Source: Paraburkholderia sp. BCC1884 (lineage in GTDB: Bacteria; Pseudomonadota; Gammaproteobacteria; Burkholderiales; Burkholderiaceae). Taken from it: DNA of 64,000 nt. Both the position numbers and the translations under genes were made by a program. The notes beneath the pieces are model-generated. The model was not told the DNA's origin, ran no database searches, and was given only the letters and a program-made list of their open reading frames with translations. The stretch is from contig NZ_CAAJGL010000101.1 of the NCBI RefSeq assembly GCF_900996225.1, forward strand, positions 496,001 through 560,000. The letters are read 5' to 3'. Positions 6,473 to 14,183 of this stretch are shown here, piece by piece. Every line of letters begins with the position of its first letter. Within the stretch, counting starts at the first letter, position 1.

Positions 6473-7906
6473 CTACGCCGGTTGCGGATTGGCGCGTTGC
6501 ATCACGCGCATCGTGCTGACCACGGCCGCGACGGCCGAAAAGCCCGCGGCCACATAGAGGGCGACGATCGGTCCGCTTTGCGGCGCAATGCCGAAGATCA
6601 GCGCGACCAGCGCCGCGCCGAGCGTCTGGCCGGTCAGGCGCGCCGTGCCCAGCATGCCGCTCGCGCCGCCACTGCGATTGCGTGGCGCGGCGGACAGCAT
6701 GGTGCGGTTGTTCGGCGACTGGAAAATGCCGAAACCCGCGCCGCACAGCGCCATGCGCCAGGCAATCTGCATCGCGTCCGGGTGCGCGCCGAGCGTGGCG
6801 AGCAGCAGCAGGCCGGCCGTCATGGCCGCGAGCCCGACGCCGCCGAGCCATCCCGAAGACACCTTGTCCGACAGCACACCGGCAATCGGCGCAGCGAGGA
6901 TGATTACGGCCGGCCACGGCGTCATCAGCAAGCCGGTTTCGACCTGCGACAAGCCCAGGTTTTCCTGCAGCATGAACGGCAACGAGACGAACGCCAGCAT
7001 TTGCGCGCAGAACGAGCAGACCGACGTGCCGATCGACAGCGCGAACACTGGAATTCTCAGTAAATCGATCGGCAGCAAGGGCGCCGCCTGGGTCAGCTGG
7101 CGGCGCACGAAGAAATAACCGATCACGATCGCGCCGACGAATTCCATCAAGACGAAGCCGAGGCCTTCGCCGTGGCCGAGGCCGTCGACGGCAAAGATCA
7201 GCAGGCCGAACACGAACGCGTTCATCACCGCGCTCAGGTAGTCGTAGGGCGATTCGTGGCCGGGGTTCATCGGCAAGGCCTTGAAGCCGCCGACGATCGC
7301 CGCGATGCCGATCGGCACATTGATCGCGAAGAGCCACGGCCATGAAGCGACGGCCAGCACGCCGGAGGCGACCGTCGGTCCCACCGCCGACGACACCGCG
7401 ACCACCATCGCGTTGATCGCGACGCCGCGCCCGAGTTGCGCGGGCGGATAGATCATCCGCACGATCGCGGTGTTCACGCTCATGATGCCCGCCGCGCCGA
7501 AGCCCTGCACCACGCGGGCGAGCGCGAGCGTCGGCAGCGAGTCGGACAGCGCGCAACCGAACGACGCCACCGTGAACAGAATCAGGCCGCCCAGATAGAT
7601 GCGCCGGTAGCCGATGCGATCGCCGAGCGAAGCCAGCGGCAGCAGCGAAATGGTGATGGCGAGTTGATACGCGTTGACGACCCAGATCGAGCCGGCCGCG
7701 CTCGCGTGGAGATTGCGCGCGATGGTCGGCAGCGCGACGTTGGCGATCGCGCTGTCGAGCACGGCCAACGTCAGCGCGAGCGCGATCACGAGCATCGCCC
7801 AATAGCGCTGCGGAATTGGCAATCCTTGTTCGGTGTGGTCGGCAAGCGAGGGGTCGGCGACATCGGCGGACGCGGGGCCGTTCTTGCGCGGAGGTTGTGC
7901 GTGCAT
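6473..7906 (-). CDS. MFS transporter, DHA2 (EmrB/QacA) drug-exporter type
   Basis: A major facilitator of about 477 residues with some 14 hydrophobic segments, in the inner membrane. Motif A is present as LGDRIGYRR between helices 2 and 3. The helix 1 region LDSAIANVALPTIARNL and the helix 5 signature AVGPTVASG are typical of proton-driven drug:H+ antiporters of the EmrB/QacA group. The start at 7906 is preferred, but an ATG at 7960 would add 18 Arg-rich residues; neither has a good ribosome site. It follows the PEBP-like gene on the same strand. The substrate is unknown. Confidence 0.9.
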   Translation of the reverse strand: MHAQPPRKNGPASADVADPSLADHTEQGLPIPQRYWAMLVIALALTLAVLDSAIANVALPTIARNLHASAAGSIWVVNAYQLAITISLLPLASLGDRIGYRRIYLGGLILFTVASFGCALSDSLPTLALARVVQGFGAAGIMSVNTAIVRMIYPPAQLGRGVAINAMVVAVSSAVGPTVASGVLAVASWPWLFAINVPIGIAAIVGGFKALPMNPGHESPYDYLSAVMNAFVFGLLIFAVDGLGHGEGLGFVLMEFVGAIVIGYFFVRRQLTQAAPLLPIDLLRIPVFALSIGTSVCSFCAQMLAFVSLPFMLQENLGLSQVETGLLMTPWPAVIILAAPIAGVLSDKVSSGWLGGVGLAAMTAGLLLLATLGAHPDAMQIAWRMALCGAGFGIFQSPNNRTMLSAAPRNRSGGASGMLGTARLTGQTLGAALVALIFGIAPQSGPIVALYVAAGFSAVAAVVSTMRVMQRANPQPA

Positions 7907-8008
7907 CGATTGTTCGAGTTGTCGTGGCAGGGCTCGCCGCTCACGCGACGAACCCTGCATGCTGCTGGTAGAGATGAACCGACTGCAGGCGCGTTTTGCG
8001 TCGCCGGG

Positions 8009-8512
8009 CTACTTCAGTTCGTAAAGCCCGGTATGCGTGGTCGAGTCGAGTTCGTTCAGATGCGTCATGAAGCGCGCCACCGCGTTGGTGGTCTCCGCAT
8101 TGATCGGCAGATGCGCCACCTTCAGCGCATGCAGACGGAAAATGTAGCGGTGCGCCTTGTCGCCGCGCGGCGGCGCGGCGCCACCGAAGCCGACCGTGCC
8201 GTAGTCGTTGCGCACTTGCAGCGCGCCCTGCGGCAGGAGCGCGCCGTCGGCTTTGCCGGCGTTGCGCGGCAAGGAGCGCGCGTCCGCCGAAATGTTCACC
8301 ACGACCCAGTGCCAGAAGCCGCTGCCGGTCGGCGCGTCGGGATCGTGAACGGTGAGGGCGAAGCTTTGAGTGTCGGGCGGCGGCGCTTCCCACTGCAGCG
8401 CGGGAGAAATATTTTCGCCGTCCACGCCGAAAGCCTTGTCGTGATATTCGTGAGCTTTCGGCATGAAGCCGTTGCTGGGAAAGTCGTCCGACCAGAGACG
8501 GAAATCAGCCAT
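8009..8512 (-). CDS. YbhB/YbcL family PEBP-like protein
   Basis: A 167-residue phosphatidylethanolamine-binding-protein fold of the bacterial Raf-kinase-inhibitor-like group. Motifs are SPALQWEAPPPDTQSFAL, the ligand-pocket DPDAPTGSGFWHWVV, the GYGGAAPP-like segment GFGGAAPPRGDKAHRYIF, and a C-terminal GLYELK. It lacks a signal peptide, so it is cytosolic like E. coli YbhB. The biochemical role of the bacterial members is unsettled. ATG 8512 has AGGGAGG upstream. The MFS gene follows on the same strand after a 100-bp gap. Confidence 0.92.
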   Translation of the reverse strand: MADFRLWSDDFPSNGFMPKAHEYHDKAFGVDGENISPALQWEAPPPDTQSFALTVHDPDAPTGSGFWHWVVVNISADARSLPRNAGKADGALLPQGALQVRNDYGTVGFGGAAPPRGDKAHRYIFRLHALKVAHLPINAETTNAVARFMTHLNELDSTTHTGLYELK

Positions 8513-8691
8513 GATGTGCCTCCCTTCTTGAATGGTTCTGGGATGCCCGGATGATGCGATGCAGTGACAACGCAGTGGCAAATTCAACGCGCACACGCGT
8601 GCACAAGATGCTCCGGGTTAGCCAATCGAGTGTATCACCGGCGGCTTTCGGCCTTCGGCTTCGTGCCAGATGGACAGGTGCCGGGTCGATG

Positions 8692-9138
8692 TCAGCCGCG
8701 CTCCTCGAAGCTCGACGCATCGCTCTTCAGCCACCCGACGAGCCGCTGCAACACACCCGCGATATCGCGATTGGCGCCGCGCAAGGCGCATTCCCACACC
8801 ACGGCGACGCGCCAGCCGTTCGCCAGCAGCGCCGCGCGCACCTTGTCGTCGTTACTGCGATTGCGGCCGATCTTGTCGCGCCAGAACTCCGGCCGAGTTT
8901 GCGGCCATTTGAAAAGAGGGCAGTCGTGACCGTGCCAGAAGCAGCCGTGCACCAGCACGACGGCGTGGTAGCGGGGCAGCACGATGTCCGGACGGCCTGG
9001 CAGATCGCGCGCGTCCAGACGGAAGCGAAAGCCCTCTCGATGGAGCAGGCTGCGGATCAGGATTTCCGGCTTGGTGTTGCGGCCGCGGATGCCGGACATC
9101 ATCCGGCTGCGCGTCGCGCTGTCGACGATATCGACCAT
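8692..9138 (-). CDS. vsr: Very short patch repair endonuclease Vsr
   Basis: A 148-residue T:G mismatch endonuclease. Vsr nicks 5' of the T in mismatches that arise when 5-methylcytosine in Dcm-type sites deaminates. The family signatures are plain: SRMMSGIRGRNTKPE at the N-terminus, LPGRPDIVLP with the catalytic Asp, and the zinc and active-site segment VHGCFWHGHDC. It lies 36 bp after the Dcm-type methylase on the same strand, the expected partner. In E. coli the two genes overlap; here they do not. No restriction endonuclease gene is nearby. Confidence 0.96.
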   Translation of the reverse strand: MVDIVDSATRSRMMSGIRGRNTKPEILIRSLLHREGFRFRLDARDLPGRPDIVLPRYHAVVLVHGCFWHGHDCPLFKWPQTRPEFWRDKIGRNRSNDDKVRAALLANGWRVAVVWECALRGANRDIAGVLQRLVGWLKSDASSFEERG

Positions 9139-9174
9139 CTCTAGCGTCGTCCGTCGGTCGTCTTGCCGGACAGT

Positions 9175-10452
9175 TCAGGCGTAAAGCGAGAGCGCTTGCT
9201 TCGAGCCACGAGGCGCCTCCTTGGCGAGCAGGTCTTGCACATGCGGGAGCATGATGCGCGCCACCTCGCGCATGACCGGCATCACCACGCTGTTGCCGAA
9301 CTGCCGGTAGGCCTGGGTGTCGCTGACCGGGATGCGGAAGGTGTCGGGGAAACCCATCAGCCGCGCGCACTCGCGCGGCGTGAGGCGTCGCGGACGCAGC
9401 GCTTCGCCTTGATAGACGAGGATTTCGCTTCCGTCCTTGTGATAGCGCGCCGACAGCGTACGGGTGACGCTATGCGGATACGCCATGCCGAAACCAAAGC
9501 CGTTACCCGCCGCGCGATGCTTTTCCGCGTAGTTCTGCAGGTAGGTCCAGAGGTTCGATGTGAGCGTGTACTTCGGCTGGACGTGACGGGCAGTGTGGTC
9601 GAAGAAGCGATCGTGGTCCCATGCCAGCACCGGCTCGCTGCCGTCGGTGCGATGCAGGATCGAGCCGAGGCGCGGGCCGCTTTCGGGTAACTGCAGATCG
9701 TCCCAGGAAAATCCGGTCTTGCCGCGAAAGCCGACGATGATGATCCGCTCCCGATGCTGCGGCGTGAAATGCTGGCCGTCGACGACCCGGTAATGCACTT
9801 CGTAGCCGAGTTCGTCGCGCAAGGTTTGCAGGATCACGTCGAAGGTGCGGCCTTTATCGTGCGACAGCAGGTTCTTCACGTTCTCCAACAGGAACGCGGC
9901 CGGTCGTTTCGCGGCGATGATCCGCGCGACGTCGAAAAAGAGCGTGCCCTGGGTCGTGCACTCGAAGCCGTGCGGGCGGCCCATTGCGTTCTTCTTGCTG
10001 ACGCCGGCAATCGAAAACGGCTGGCAGGGAAAGCCGCCGAGCAACACGTCATGGCTCGGCACGTCTTCGGCGGGGAAGGAGACGATGTCGCCGATCAGCG
10101 CGTGTTCGCCGCCGCCGGGATAGTTTTCGCGGTAGGTCTTGGTGGAAAAGTCGTTCCACTCGCTGGTAAAGACGCACTCTCCGCCATGCGCCTCGAAACC
10201 CATGCGGATTCCGCCGATGCCGGCGAACAGGTCGACAAAACGGAACTGGGCGTCGTGTCCGGCGCCTTTCGTGCGCGCCGTGTGCTGCAGCAGGTCGCGC
10301 AGCGCGGGCTCGAGCATCGCCGGGCAAGGCGTCTCGCCCTTTTCCCAACGGCGCACCGTCTTGATGTCCTTGCCGACATGCGCGGCGATTTCGCGTTGGG
10401 TGAAGCGGGTGCGCGCCTGCTGGAGCAGTTCAAACGGTGCGGCGAGGGTCAC
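9175..10452 (-). CDS. dcm: DNA (cytosine-5) methyltransferase, Dcm type
   Basis: A 425-residue C5-cytosine methylase using S-adenosylmethionine. An N-terminal helix-turn-helix of about 60 residues ([23 protein letters not shown]), as in E. coli Dcm, precedes motif I ([15 protein letters not shown]). Then come the catalytic Pro-Cys motif IV (GGFPCQPFS), the ENV motif VI (LLENVKNL), motif VIII (QHRERI) and the terminal motif IX/X region ([11 protein letters not shown]). The start is GTG at 10452 with AAGGAC 4 nt upstream. Methylation target is not readable from sequence, but pairing with Vsr suggests a CCWGG-like site. It appears to be an orphan methylase. Confidence 0.95.
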   Translation of the reverse strand: MTLAAPFELLQQARTRFTQREIAAHVGKDIKTVRRWEKGETPCPAMLEPALRDLLQHTARTKGAGHDAQFRFVDLFAGIGGIRMGFEAHGGECVFTSEWNDFSTKTYRENYPGGGEHALIGDIVSFPAEDVPSHDVLLGGFPCQPFSIAGVSKKNAMGRPHGFECTTQGTLFFDVARIIAAKRPAAFLLENVKNLLSHDKGRTFDVILQTLRDELGYEVHYRVVDGQHFTPQHRERIIIVGFRGKTGFSWDDLQLPESGPRLGSILHRTDGSEPVLAWDHDRFFDHTARHVQPKYTLTSNLWTYLQNYAEKHRAAGNGFGFGMAYPHSVTRTLSARYHKDGSEILVYQGEALRPRRLTPRECARLMGFPDTFRIPVSDTQAYRQFGNSVVMPVMREVARIMLPHVQDLLAKEAPRGSKQALSLYA

Positions 10453-10486
10453 AGGCGTCCTTGCTGGGAATTTTTGCGGACATTAT

Positions 10487-10497
10487 GACCTAAGGTC
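10487..10497. promoter_or_regulatory. Palindrome upstream of dcm
   Basis: GACCT-A-AGGTC is a perfect 11-bp inverted repeat 35 bp upstream of the dcm GTG. It abuts a CATAAT that could be the minus-strand -10 box. The position would suit autoregulation by the helix-turn-helix of the methylase, but this is inference. Confidence 0.4.
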
Positions 10498-10675
10498 GTC
10501 CCCATTTCCCTATTTTCGTGTCGTACAGGTAGGAAATTTCCGCAAGTCCAAGCTGGCGGCGGCGAAATGCGGCTGTCATATCGAGACGTGTCCGCTTGTC
10601 GATGTGACGCGAATTCCCCACGTTGCGACGTGTAGGGCGCGCGGCGTCTGCCCGCGACTTTTTTGCGCGCGCAAA

Positions 10676-10707
10676 AACGACCTCGCCGGCTTGTGTAGGC
10701 CGGCGAG
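10676..10707 (-). terminator. Terminator of the 10742-11068 gene
   Basis: A 9-bp perfect stem CTCGCCGGC / GCCGGCGAG with an 8-nt loop (10682-10707). On the minus strand it is followed by GTCGTTTTTG. Apart from this hairpin and the dcm promoter area, 10453-10741 holds nothing recognisable. Confidence 0.75.
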
Positions 10708-10741
10708 TCAGGTAGTCGGTACGGTGCCGGGCGGCTGCCAG

Positions 10742-11068
10742 TTAAAGCGGGAGGGCTGCGCTGGTCGGATAGGGCGGGGGAAACAGTGCGGCGGTCGCCG
10801 GGGCCATGGCATCCCATGCTGGCGGCGGGTCGGCATCGAACTGATCGAGCTGAAGCAGGAGGCTGTCGACCGTGCAAAGCTGGGCGTGGGACAGGTTGGC
10901 GGTGTCGAGCAGATGGTACAGACGCTTGCGCCAGTAGGCCGCCGGCAGGATCGGGCCACCCAGATCGCCGTGTAAAGACGGCCGCATCACGCGCGCAATG
11001 TGCGCAATGTCGCGGTCGGCCAGGGCCGATTGGGATGATCCGGAAAGCGAAACGAGTGTGCGGTCCAT
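10742..11068 (-). CDS. Conserved hypothetical protein
   Basis: A 108-residue soluble protein. It contains a patterned segment (IARVMRPSLHGDLGGPILPAAYWRKRLYHLL) followed by a helix LSHAQLCTVDSLLLQLDQFD, and a Pro/Ala-rich tail. It resembles hypothetical proteins I recall from other Burkholderia genomes, but no function is known to me. The start is secure because ATG 11068 is preceded by GGAGGAG. It stands alone, with its own terminator and divergent from csbD. Confidence 0.8.
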   Translation of the reverse strand: MDRTLVSLSGSSQSALADRDIAHIARVMRPSLHGDLGGPILPAAYWRKRLYHLLDTANLSHAQLCTVDSLLLQLDQFDADPPPAWDAMAPATAALFPPPYPTSAALPL

Positions 11069-11173
11069 AGCTCCTCCTTCGCAGCTTTACGGCAGGCTGG
11101 GGCGAGACTTTAGGCCTTTCGTGAAATATTTTTTCAGTGACGGCTGAGAAGAAAATCGCCTTTGGCAGTGCTC

Positions 11174-11189
11174 GGGCACACCCGTTGCT
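11174..11189 (+). promoter_or_regulatory. Sigma-54 (-24/-12) promoter of csbD-like gene
   Basis: GGGCACACCCGTTGCT fits the sigma-54 consensus at 10 of 12 defined positions. GG (11175) and GC (11187) start exactly 12 apart. The predicted start is near 11200, with a 44-nt leader before the CsbD ATG at 11244. Confidence 0.75.
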
Positions 11190-11243
11190 CGATAAGGATA
11201 CTGGCGTAATGTCGCGCCGGCATTCCAAATAGTGGAGCCGAAC

Positions 11244-11432
11244 ATGAACAAGGACCAGGTAAAGGGTGTGGGCGAGCAAATCAAGGGCAAGGTTAACGAA
11301 GCCGTTGGTAAGGCCACCGACAACCCCGGCAAGGAACTGAAGGGCGATCTGCAGCAGGGCGCGGGCAAGGTGCAGAAGGCCTACGGCGACGCCAAGGAAG
11401 ACGCCAAGGACAATGCAAAGCGCAATCACTAA
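11244..11432 (+). CDS. CsbD family stress-response protein
   Basis: A 62-residue, highly charged protein of the CsbD/YjbJ family. The hallmark repeats of Lys/Gly/Glu helices are evident: QVKGVGEQIKGKVNEAVGK, then GKELKGDLQQGAGKVQKAYGDAK. These small abundant proteins are produced under general stress in many bacteria; the molecular role is unknown. ATG 11244 is chosen (GTGGAG just upstream), although an in-frame GTG at 11232 exists. A sigma-54 motif precedes it and a UUCG terminator follows, so it is monocistronic. Confidence 0.93.
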   Translation: MNKDQVKGVGEQIKGKVNEAVGKATDNPGKELKGDLQQGAGKVQKAYGDAKEDAKDNAKRNH

Positions 11433-11456
11433 GGTGATTTGCGTCGATGTTTGACG

Positions 11457-11487
11457 GAAAGGCGCTTCGGCGCCTTTTCTTTTTTTG
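11457..11487 (+). terminator. Rho-independent terminator of csbD-like gene
   Basis: Stem GAAAGGCGC / GCGCCTTTTC with a C-UUCG-G tetraloop (loop 11466-11469), followed by a run of seven T. Confidence 0.9.
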
Positions 11488-11644
11488 GGCGCGTGTGTTT
11501 GAGAGTAGGCCTGGTTGGCCGATTTTGCCTGGGAGTAACCCGCGTTCGACGCTCCAGGCGTTCCGCGCGCGTGGTGTCGCCTTTAGACTTGGCGCACGCC
11601 CTGAAGGACGTCTCCTTGGGCGATCCAATCCGGAGATAGCGCCA

Positions 11645-11866
11645 ATGACACCCGAAAAGCTGCTTTCGATGTTCGAGCGGCAGTACCTGGAAGGCAAAGC
11701 GCCCGTCGATGTCGAACAGACTTGCGCGAGCTACGCGACGTGGCTTGCGGCGGCATGGGAATTACTCGACGGTGAGCAGAAAACCCTACTTTTGACGGTG
11801 GGCGCCGCATTGTGGCGCGAGGGATATAACGTGCGGGCCGGCACGGCGACCAAGGATTTGTGGTGA
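11645..11866 (+). CDS. Small hypothetical protein
   Basis: A 73-residue, probably all-helical soluble protein. It begins MTPEKLLSMFERQYLEGK and continues with a helix rich in Ala, Trp and Leu (YATWLAAAWELLDGEQK). No known domain is recognised. ATG 11645 has CGGAG about 11 nt upstream. The frame stays open upstream to 11447, but that part crosses the csbD terminator and reads as noise. It lies 118 bp before the GST gene in the same direction. Function unknown. Confidence 0.65.
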   Translation: MTPEKLLSMFERQYLEGKAPVDVEQTCASYATWLAAAWELLDGEQKTLLLTVGAALWREGYNVRAGTATKDLW

Positions 11867-11984
11867 GGTGAAGCGCCAGTGCAATGCTCGCGCACGCGTT
11901 GCGCCGAGTCGGTTTATATTTGGCGGCCCGTTTATCGCAAAATACTCGCACAACTCACCTCACGCACCAAGGCGACACGACCCT

Positions 11985-12692
11985 ATGACCGATCTCTCCG
12001 CTTTCCCGATCACGAAGAAATGGCCTGCCGAGCATGCGGACCGGATCCAGCTTTATTCGCTGCCCACGCCGAACGGCGTGAAAGTGTCGATCATGCTCGA
12101 GGAGACCGGGCTGCCGTACGAACCGCACCTCGTGCGTTTCGACACGAACGATCAGATGTCGCCGGAGTTTCTGTCGCTCAATCCGAACAACAAGATTCCC
12201 GCGATCATCGATCCGAATGGTCCTGACGGTAAGCCGATGCCGCTGTTTGAATCCGGCGCGATTCTGATTTATCTGGCGGACAAGAGCGGCAAGTTCATTC
12301 CGCAGGACGCGACTGGTCGCTATGAGGCGATTCAGTGGGTCATGTTCCAGATGGGCGGTGTTGGGCCGATGTTCGGTCAGCTCGGGTTCTTCAACAAGTT
12401 TGCCGGCAAGGACTACGAGGACAAGCGTCCGCGCGATCGTTATGTGGCTGAAACCAAGCGCTTGCTTGGCGTGTTGAATCAGCGGCTCGACGGGCGCGAG
12501 TGGATTTTGGGCGATGTTTATTCGATCGCGGATATCGCCACGTTTCCGTGGGTGCGGAATCTGGTTGGGTTCTATGAGGCAGGGGATCTGGTCGGGATTC
12601 AGGACTTTCCGAATGTGACGCGCGCGTTGGCGGCGTTTGTGGAGCGGCCGGCGGTGGCGAAGGGCCTGGATATTCCGAAGCGGCCCGCGTGA
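11985..12692 (+). CDS. Glutathione S-transferase, YghU/YfcG (Nu)-like
   Basis: A 235-residue GST. The N-terminal thioredoxin-like domain (about 20-105) contains LYSLPTPNGVKVSIMLEE, with the TPN loop typical of Nu-class enzymes. The cis-proline segment is NNKIPAIID and the glutathione gamma-glutamyl site is FESGAILIYLAD. The helical C-terminal domain follows (WVMFQMGGVGPMFGQ; IADIATFPWVRNL). Nu-class enzymes act as disulfide-bond reductases with glutathione; that activity is inferred. ATG 11985 follows AAGGCG. A perfect terminator follows the stop. Confidence 0.93.
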   Translation: MTDLSAFPITKKWPAEHADRIQLYSLPTPNGVKVSIMLEETGLPYEPHLVRFDTNDQMSPEFLSLNPNNKIPAIIDPNGPDGKPMPLFESGAILIYLADKSGKFIPQDATGRYEAIQWVMFQMGGVGPMFGQLGFFNKFAGKDYEDKRPRDRYVAETKRLLGVLNQRLDGREWILGDVYSIADIATFPWVRNLVGFYEAGDLVGIQDFPNVTRALAAFVERPAVAKGLDIPKRPA

Positions 12693-12698
12693 AATGCA

Positions 12699-12732
12699 AA
12701 AAGCCTCGCAGTGGAAAGCATGCGAGGCTTTT
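12699..12732 (+). terminator. Terminator of the GST gene
   Basis: A 12-bp perfect stem AAAAGCCTCGCA / TGCGAGGCTTTT with a 10-nt loop. A and T runs are built into the stem, so it may also stop minus-strand transcription coming from tRNA-Arg. Confidence 0.85.
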
Positions 12733-12767
12733 ATGAGCAAACCGGAATGACGCTGGGCAGCGTGGGT

Positions 12768-12842
12768 TGGTCCCCCTGACAGGAATCGAACCTGTATCTA
12801 GCGCTTAGGAGGCACTTGTTCTATCCATTGAACTACAGGGAG
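12768..12842 (-). tRNA. tRNA-Arg (anticodon CCT)
   Basis: The minus strand folds into a full cloverleaf. The acceptor CTCCCTG pairs with CAGGGGG; the D stem is GTTC/GAAC. The anticodon stem AGTGC/GCGCT encloses loop CTCCTAA (anticodon CCT, reading AGG). The T arm is ACAGG-TTCGATT-CCTGT, with discriminator A and an encoded CCA. tRNA genes of this type are common integration sites, but no integrase or repeated 3' end is seen here. Confidence 0.93.
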
Positions 12843-13000
12843 AGGACCGAACCGGAATGATCGCTGCAATCCTCGAGCGGAACAAGGTCCACGAGGATCG
12901 GGCGAGTCCAAATTCGCCGGCGAGCGCAGAGTATAGCAAACACGTCTGTACGCGATAAGCACCGGGAGGCAGTCCGCATAACGCGCGTCCTGCAAAGCAA

Positions 13001-13031
13001 ACGGCCCAGCAGACAACGCCTGCTGGGCCGT
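13001..13031 (-). terminator. Terminator of the rubredoxin gene
   Basis: A 12-bp perfect stem ACGGCCCAGCAG / CTGCTGGGCCGT with a 7-nt loop. It lies 61 bp past the rubredoxin stop; on the minus strand TTTGCTTTGC follows. The rest of 12843-13091 shows nothing. Confidence 0.75.
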
Positions 13032-13091
13032 AAGAGCTAGCGAAGATCCGCGCTAAAACGGCGCGCGTCCGCTCAGCTCAATCGAGCCGTC

Positions 13092-13283
13092 TCAAAACTC
13101 AACGACCGCAAACTCCGCCTTACCCACATCGCACAATGGGCAGCGCCAGTCTTCCGGAATCGCGGCGAAGCGCGTGCCCGGCGCCAGGCCTTCTTCTGGC
13201 AGACCGTCTTCCTCGTTGTAGATCCAGCCGCAAATCAGGCAGACCCAGCTCTTATATTCAGTCAGTTCAATTACTTCGCTCAC
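13092..13283 (-). CDS. Rubredoxin
   Basis: A 63-residue single-iron electron carrier. Four cysteines in two knuckles bind Fe: C15-L-I-C18-G and C48-P-L-C51. The usual Tyr/Trp core residues are present (WVCLICGWIYNEEDG, DWRCPLCDVGKAEF). Family members pass electrons to alkane hydroxylases or oxygen-detoxifying enzymes; the partner here is not visible. The start is GTG at 13283, with an AGAAGAG-like purine stretch upstream. Monocistronic with its own terminator. Confidence 0.95.
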   Translation of the reverse strand: MSEVIELTEYKSWVCLICGWIYNEEDGLPEEGLAPGTRFAAIPEDWRCPLCDVGKAEFAVVEF

Positions 13284-13602
13284 GACGTACTCTTCTCTAG
13301 TTCAATGCAAAATCCGCTCAGTCTGCCCCTTTTTTGGGCAGGGCGGCGACCCGCAATATTACCGGAATTTGTCAAATTGACCGCGACTTACCGATGCGGC
13401 GGCGCCGCAACGCGGCTGAGACCTTTCCGAACCCACTCGACGGACCTTCTTACACAGCGTGTATGCTCTGATCCGCAGCTAATAATTTGGACAGGCTCGC
13501 TGGGCGTCTGGCATGGATTGCGACGATCTGCCTCAGGCGACTCGCGCGAACTGCCGTCAGCATGGCCCGCGCAAGACTCTCGTCTCGCAAAAAGGAGAAA
13601 AC
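13284..13602. other. Divergent intergenic region (319 bp, no gene)
   Basis: Lies between rubredoxin (minus) and the DUF4399 gene (plus). It has a TTTTTTGGG stretch near 13330 and AT-rich AATAATTT near 13482-13489. No promoter pair with good spacing, hairpin or ORF can be supported. A TGGCA...TTGC sequence near 13510 has the wrong spacing for sigma-54. Confidence 0.4.
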
Positions 13603-14004
13603 ATGTTCAGGAACAAATGGTTGGCCGGTGCCGCGTTGGCCGGACTGCTGGCCGTATCGGGTGTGGCGCAGGCCGCGAGCGTATCGTTCGTGCAGCCGGC
13701 GGACGGCGCGACCGTCAGCAATCCCGTACACGTGGTGTTTGGCGTCGAAGGGATGAAAATCGCGCCAGCCGGCACGATGACGGAAGGCACGGGCCATCAC
13801 CATCTGCTGATCGACGGGCAGCCGTTGACCAAGGGCGAGGTGATTCCTGCCAACGACAAATCGCTGCACTTCGGCAAGGGCCAGACCGAAACCGATCTGA
13901 CGCTGCCGCCGGGCGACCATACGCTGACGTTGCAATTCGGCGACGGCGCACACCGGTCGTACGGACCGGAAATGAGCAAGACGATCACGGTGCATGTGAA
14001 GTAA
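13603..14004 (+). CDS. Periplasmic DUF4399 protein
   Basis: A 133-residue exported protein. A clear Sec signal peptide (MFRNKWLAGAALAGLLAV, cleavage after AQA at about residue 24) precedes a beta-sandwich domain of the DUF4399 type. Landmarks are FVQPADGATVSNPVHVVFGVEGM, the GTGHHHLLID histidine cluster (which could bind a metal) and LPPGDHTLTLQFGD. Function is unknown; a copper or other metal role for the HHH motif is speculation. AAAGGAG sits 6 nt before the ATG. Stands alone upstream of uup. Confidence 0.88.
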   Translation: MFRNKWLAGAALAGLLAVSGVAQAASVSFVQPADGATVSNPVHVVFGVEGMKIAPAGTMTEGTGHHHLLIDGQPLTKGEVIPANDKSLHFGKGQTETDLTLPPGDHTLTLQFGDGAHRSYGPEMSKTITVHVK

Positions 14005-14183
14005 CCGCTTTTGCACGTCCGGCCGGTGTGCGCACGCGCCATCCGGCCGCCTTCGCTTTACAGCCGGCCTGATCGCGTTTCGCAAGCCGGTCAGTCAGCC
14101 TATCTCTTCCGGCTGACAGGCACCGGCCCGCGCGCCCGGTACAATGAGCAGTTCCGACTCATCGCTGTCTTCTCCAATTCTCC

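Noticed and set aside
12768-12842. tRNA-Arg as an integration site of a genomic island.
   Set aside because: No integrase, repeated tRNA end or composition shift nearby.
13505-13525. TGGCATGGATTGC before the DUF4399 gene as sigma-54.
   Set aside because: The doublets are only 10 apart.
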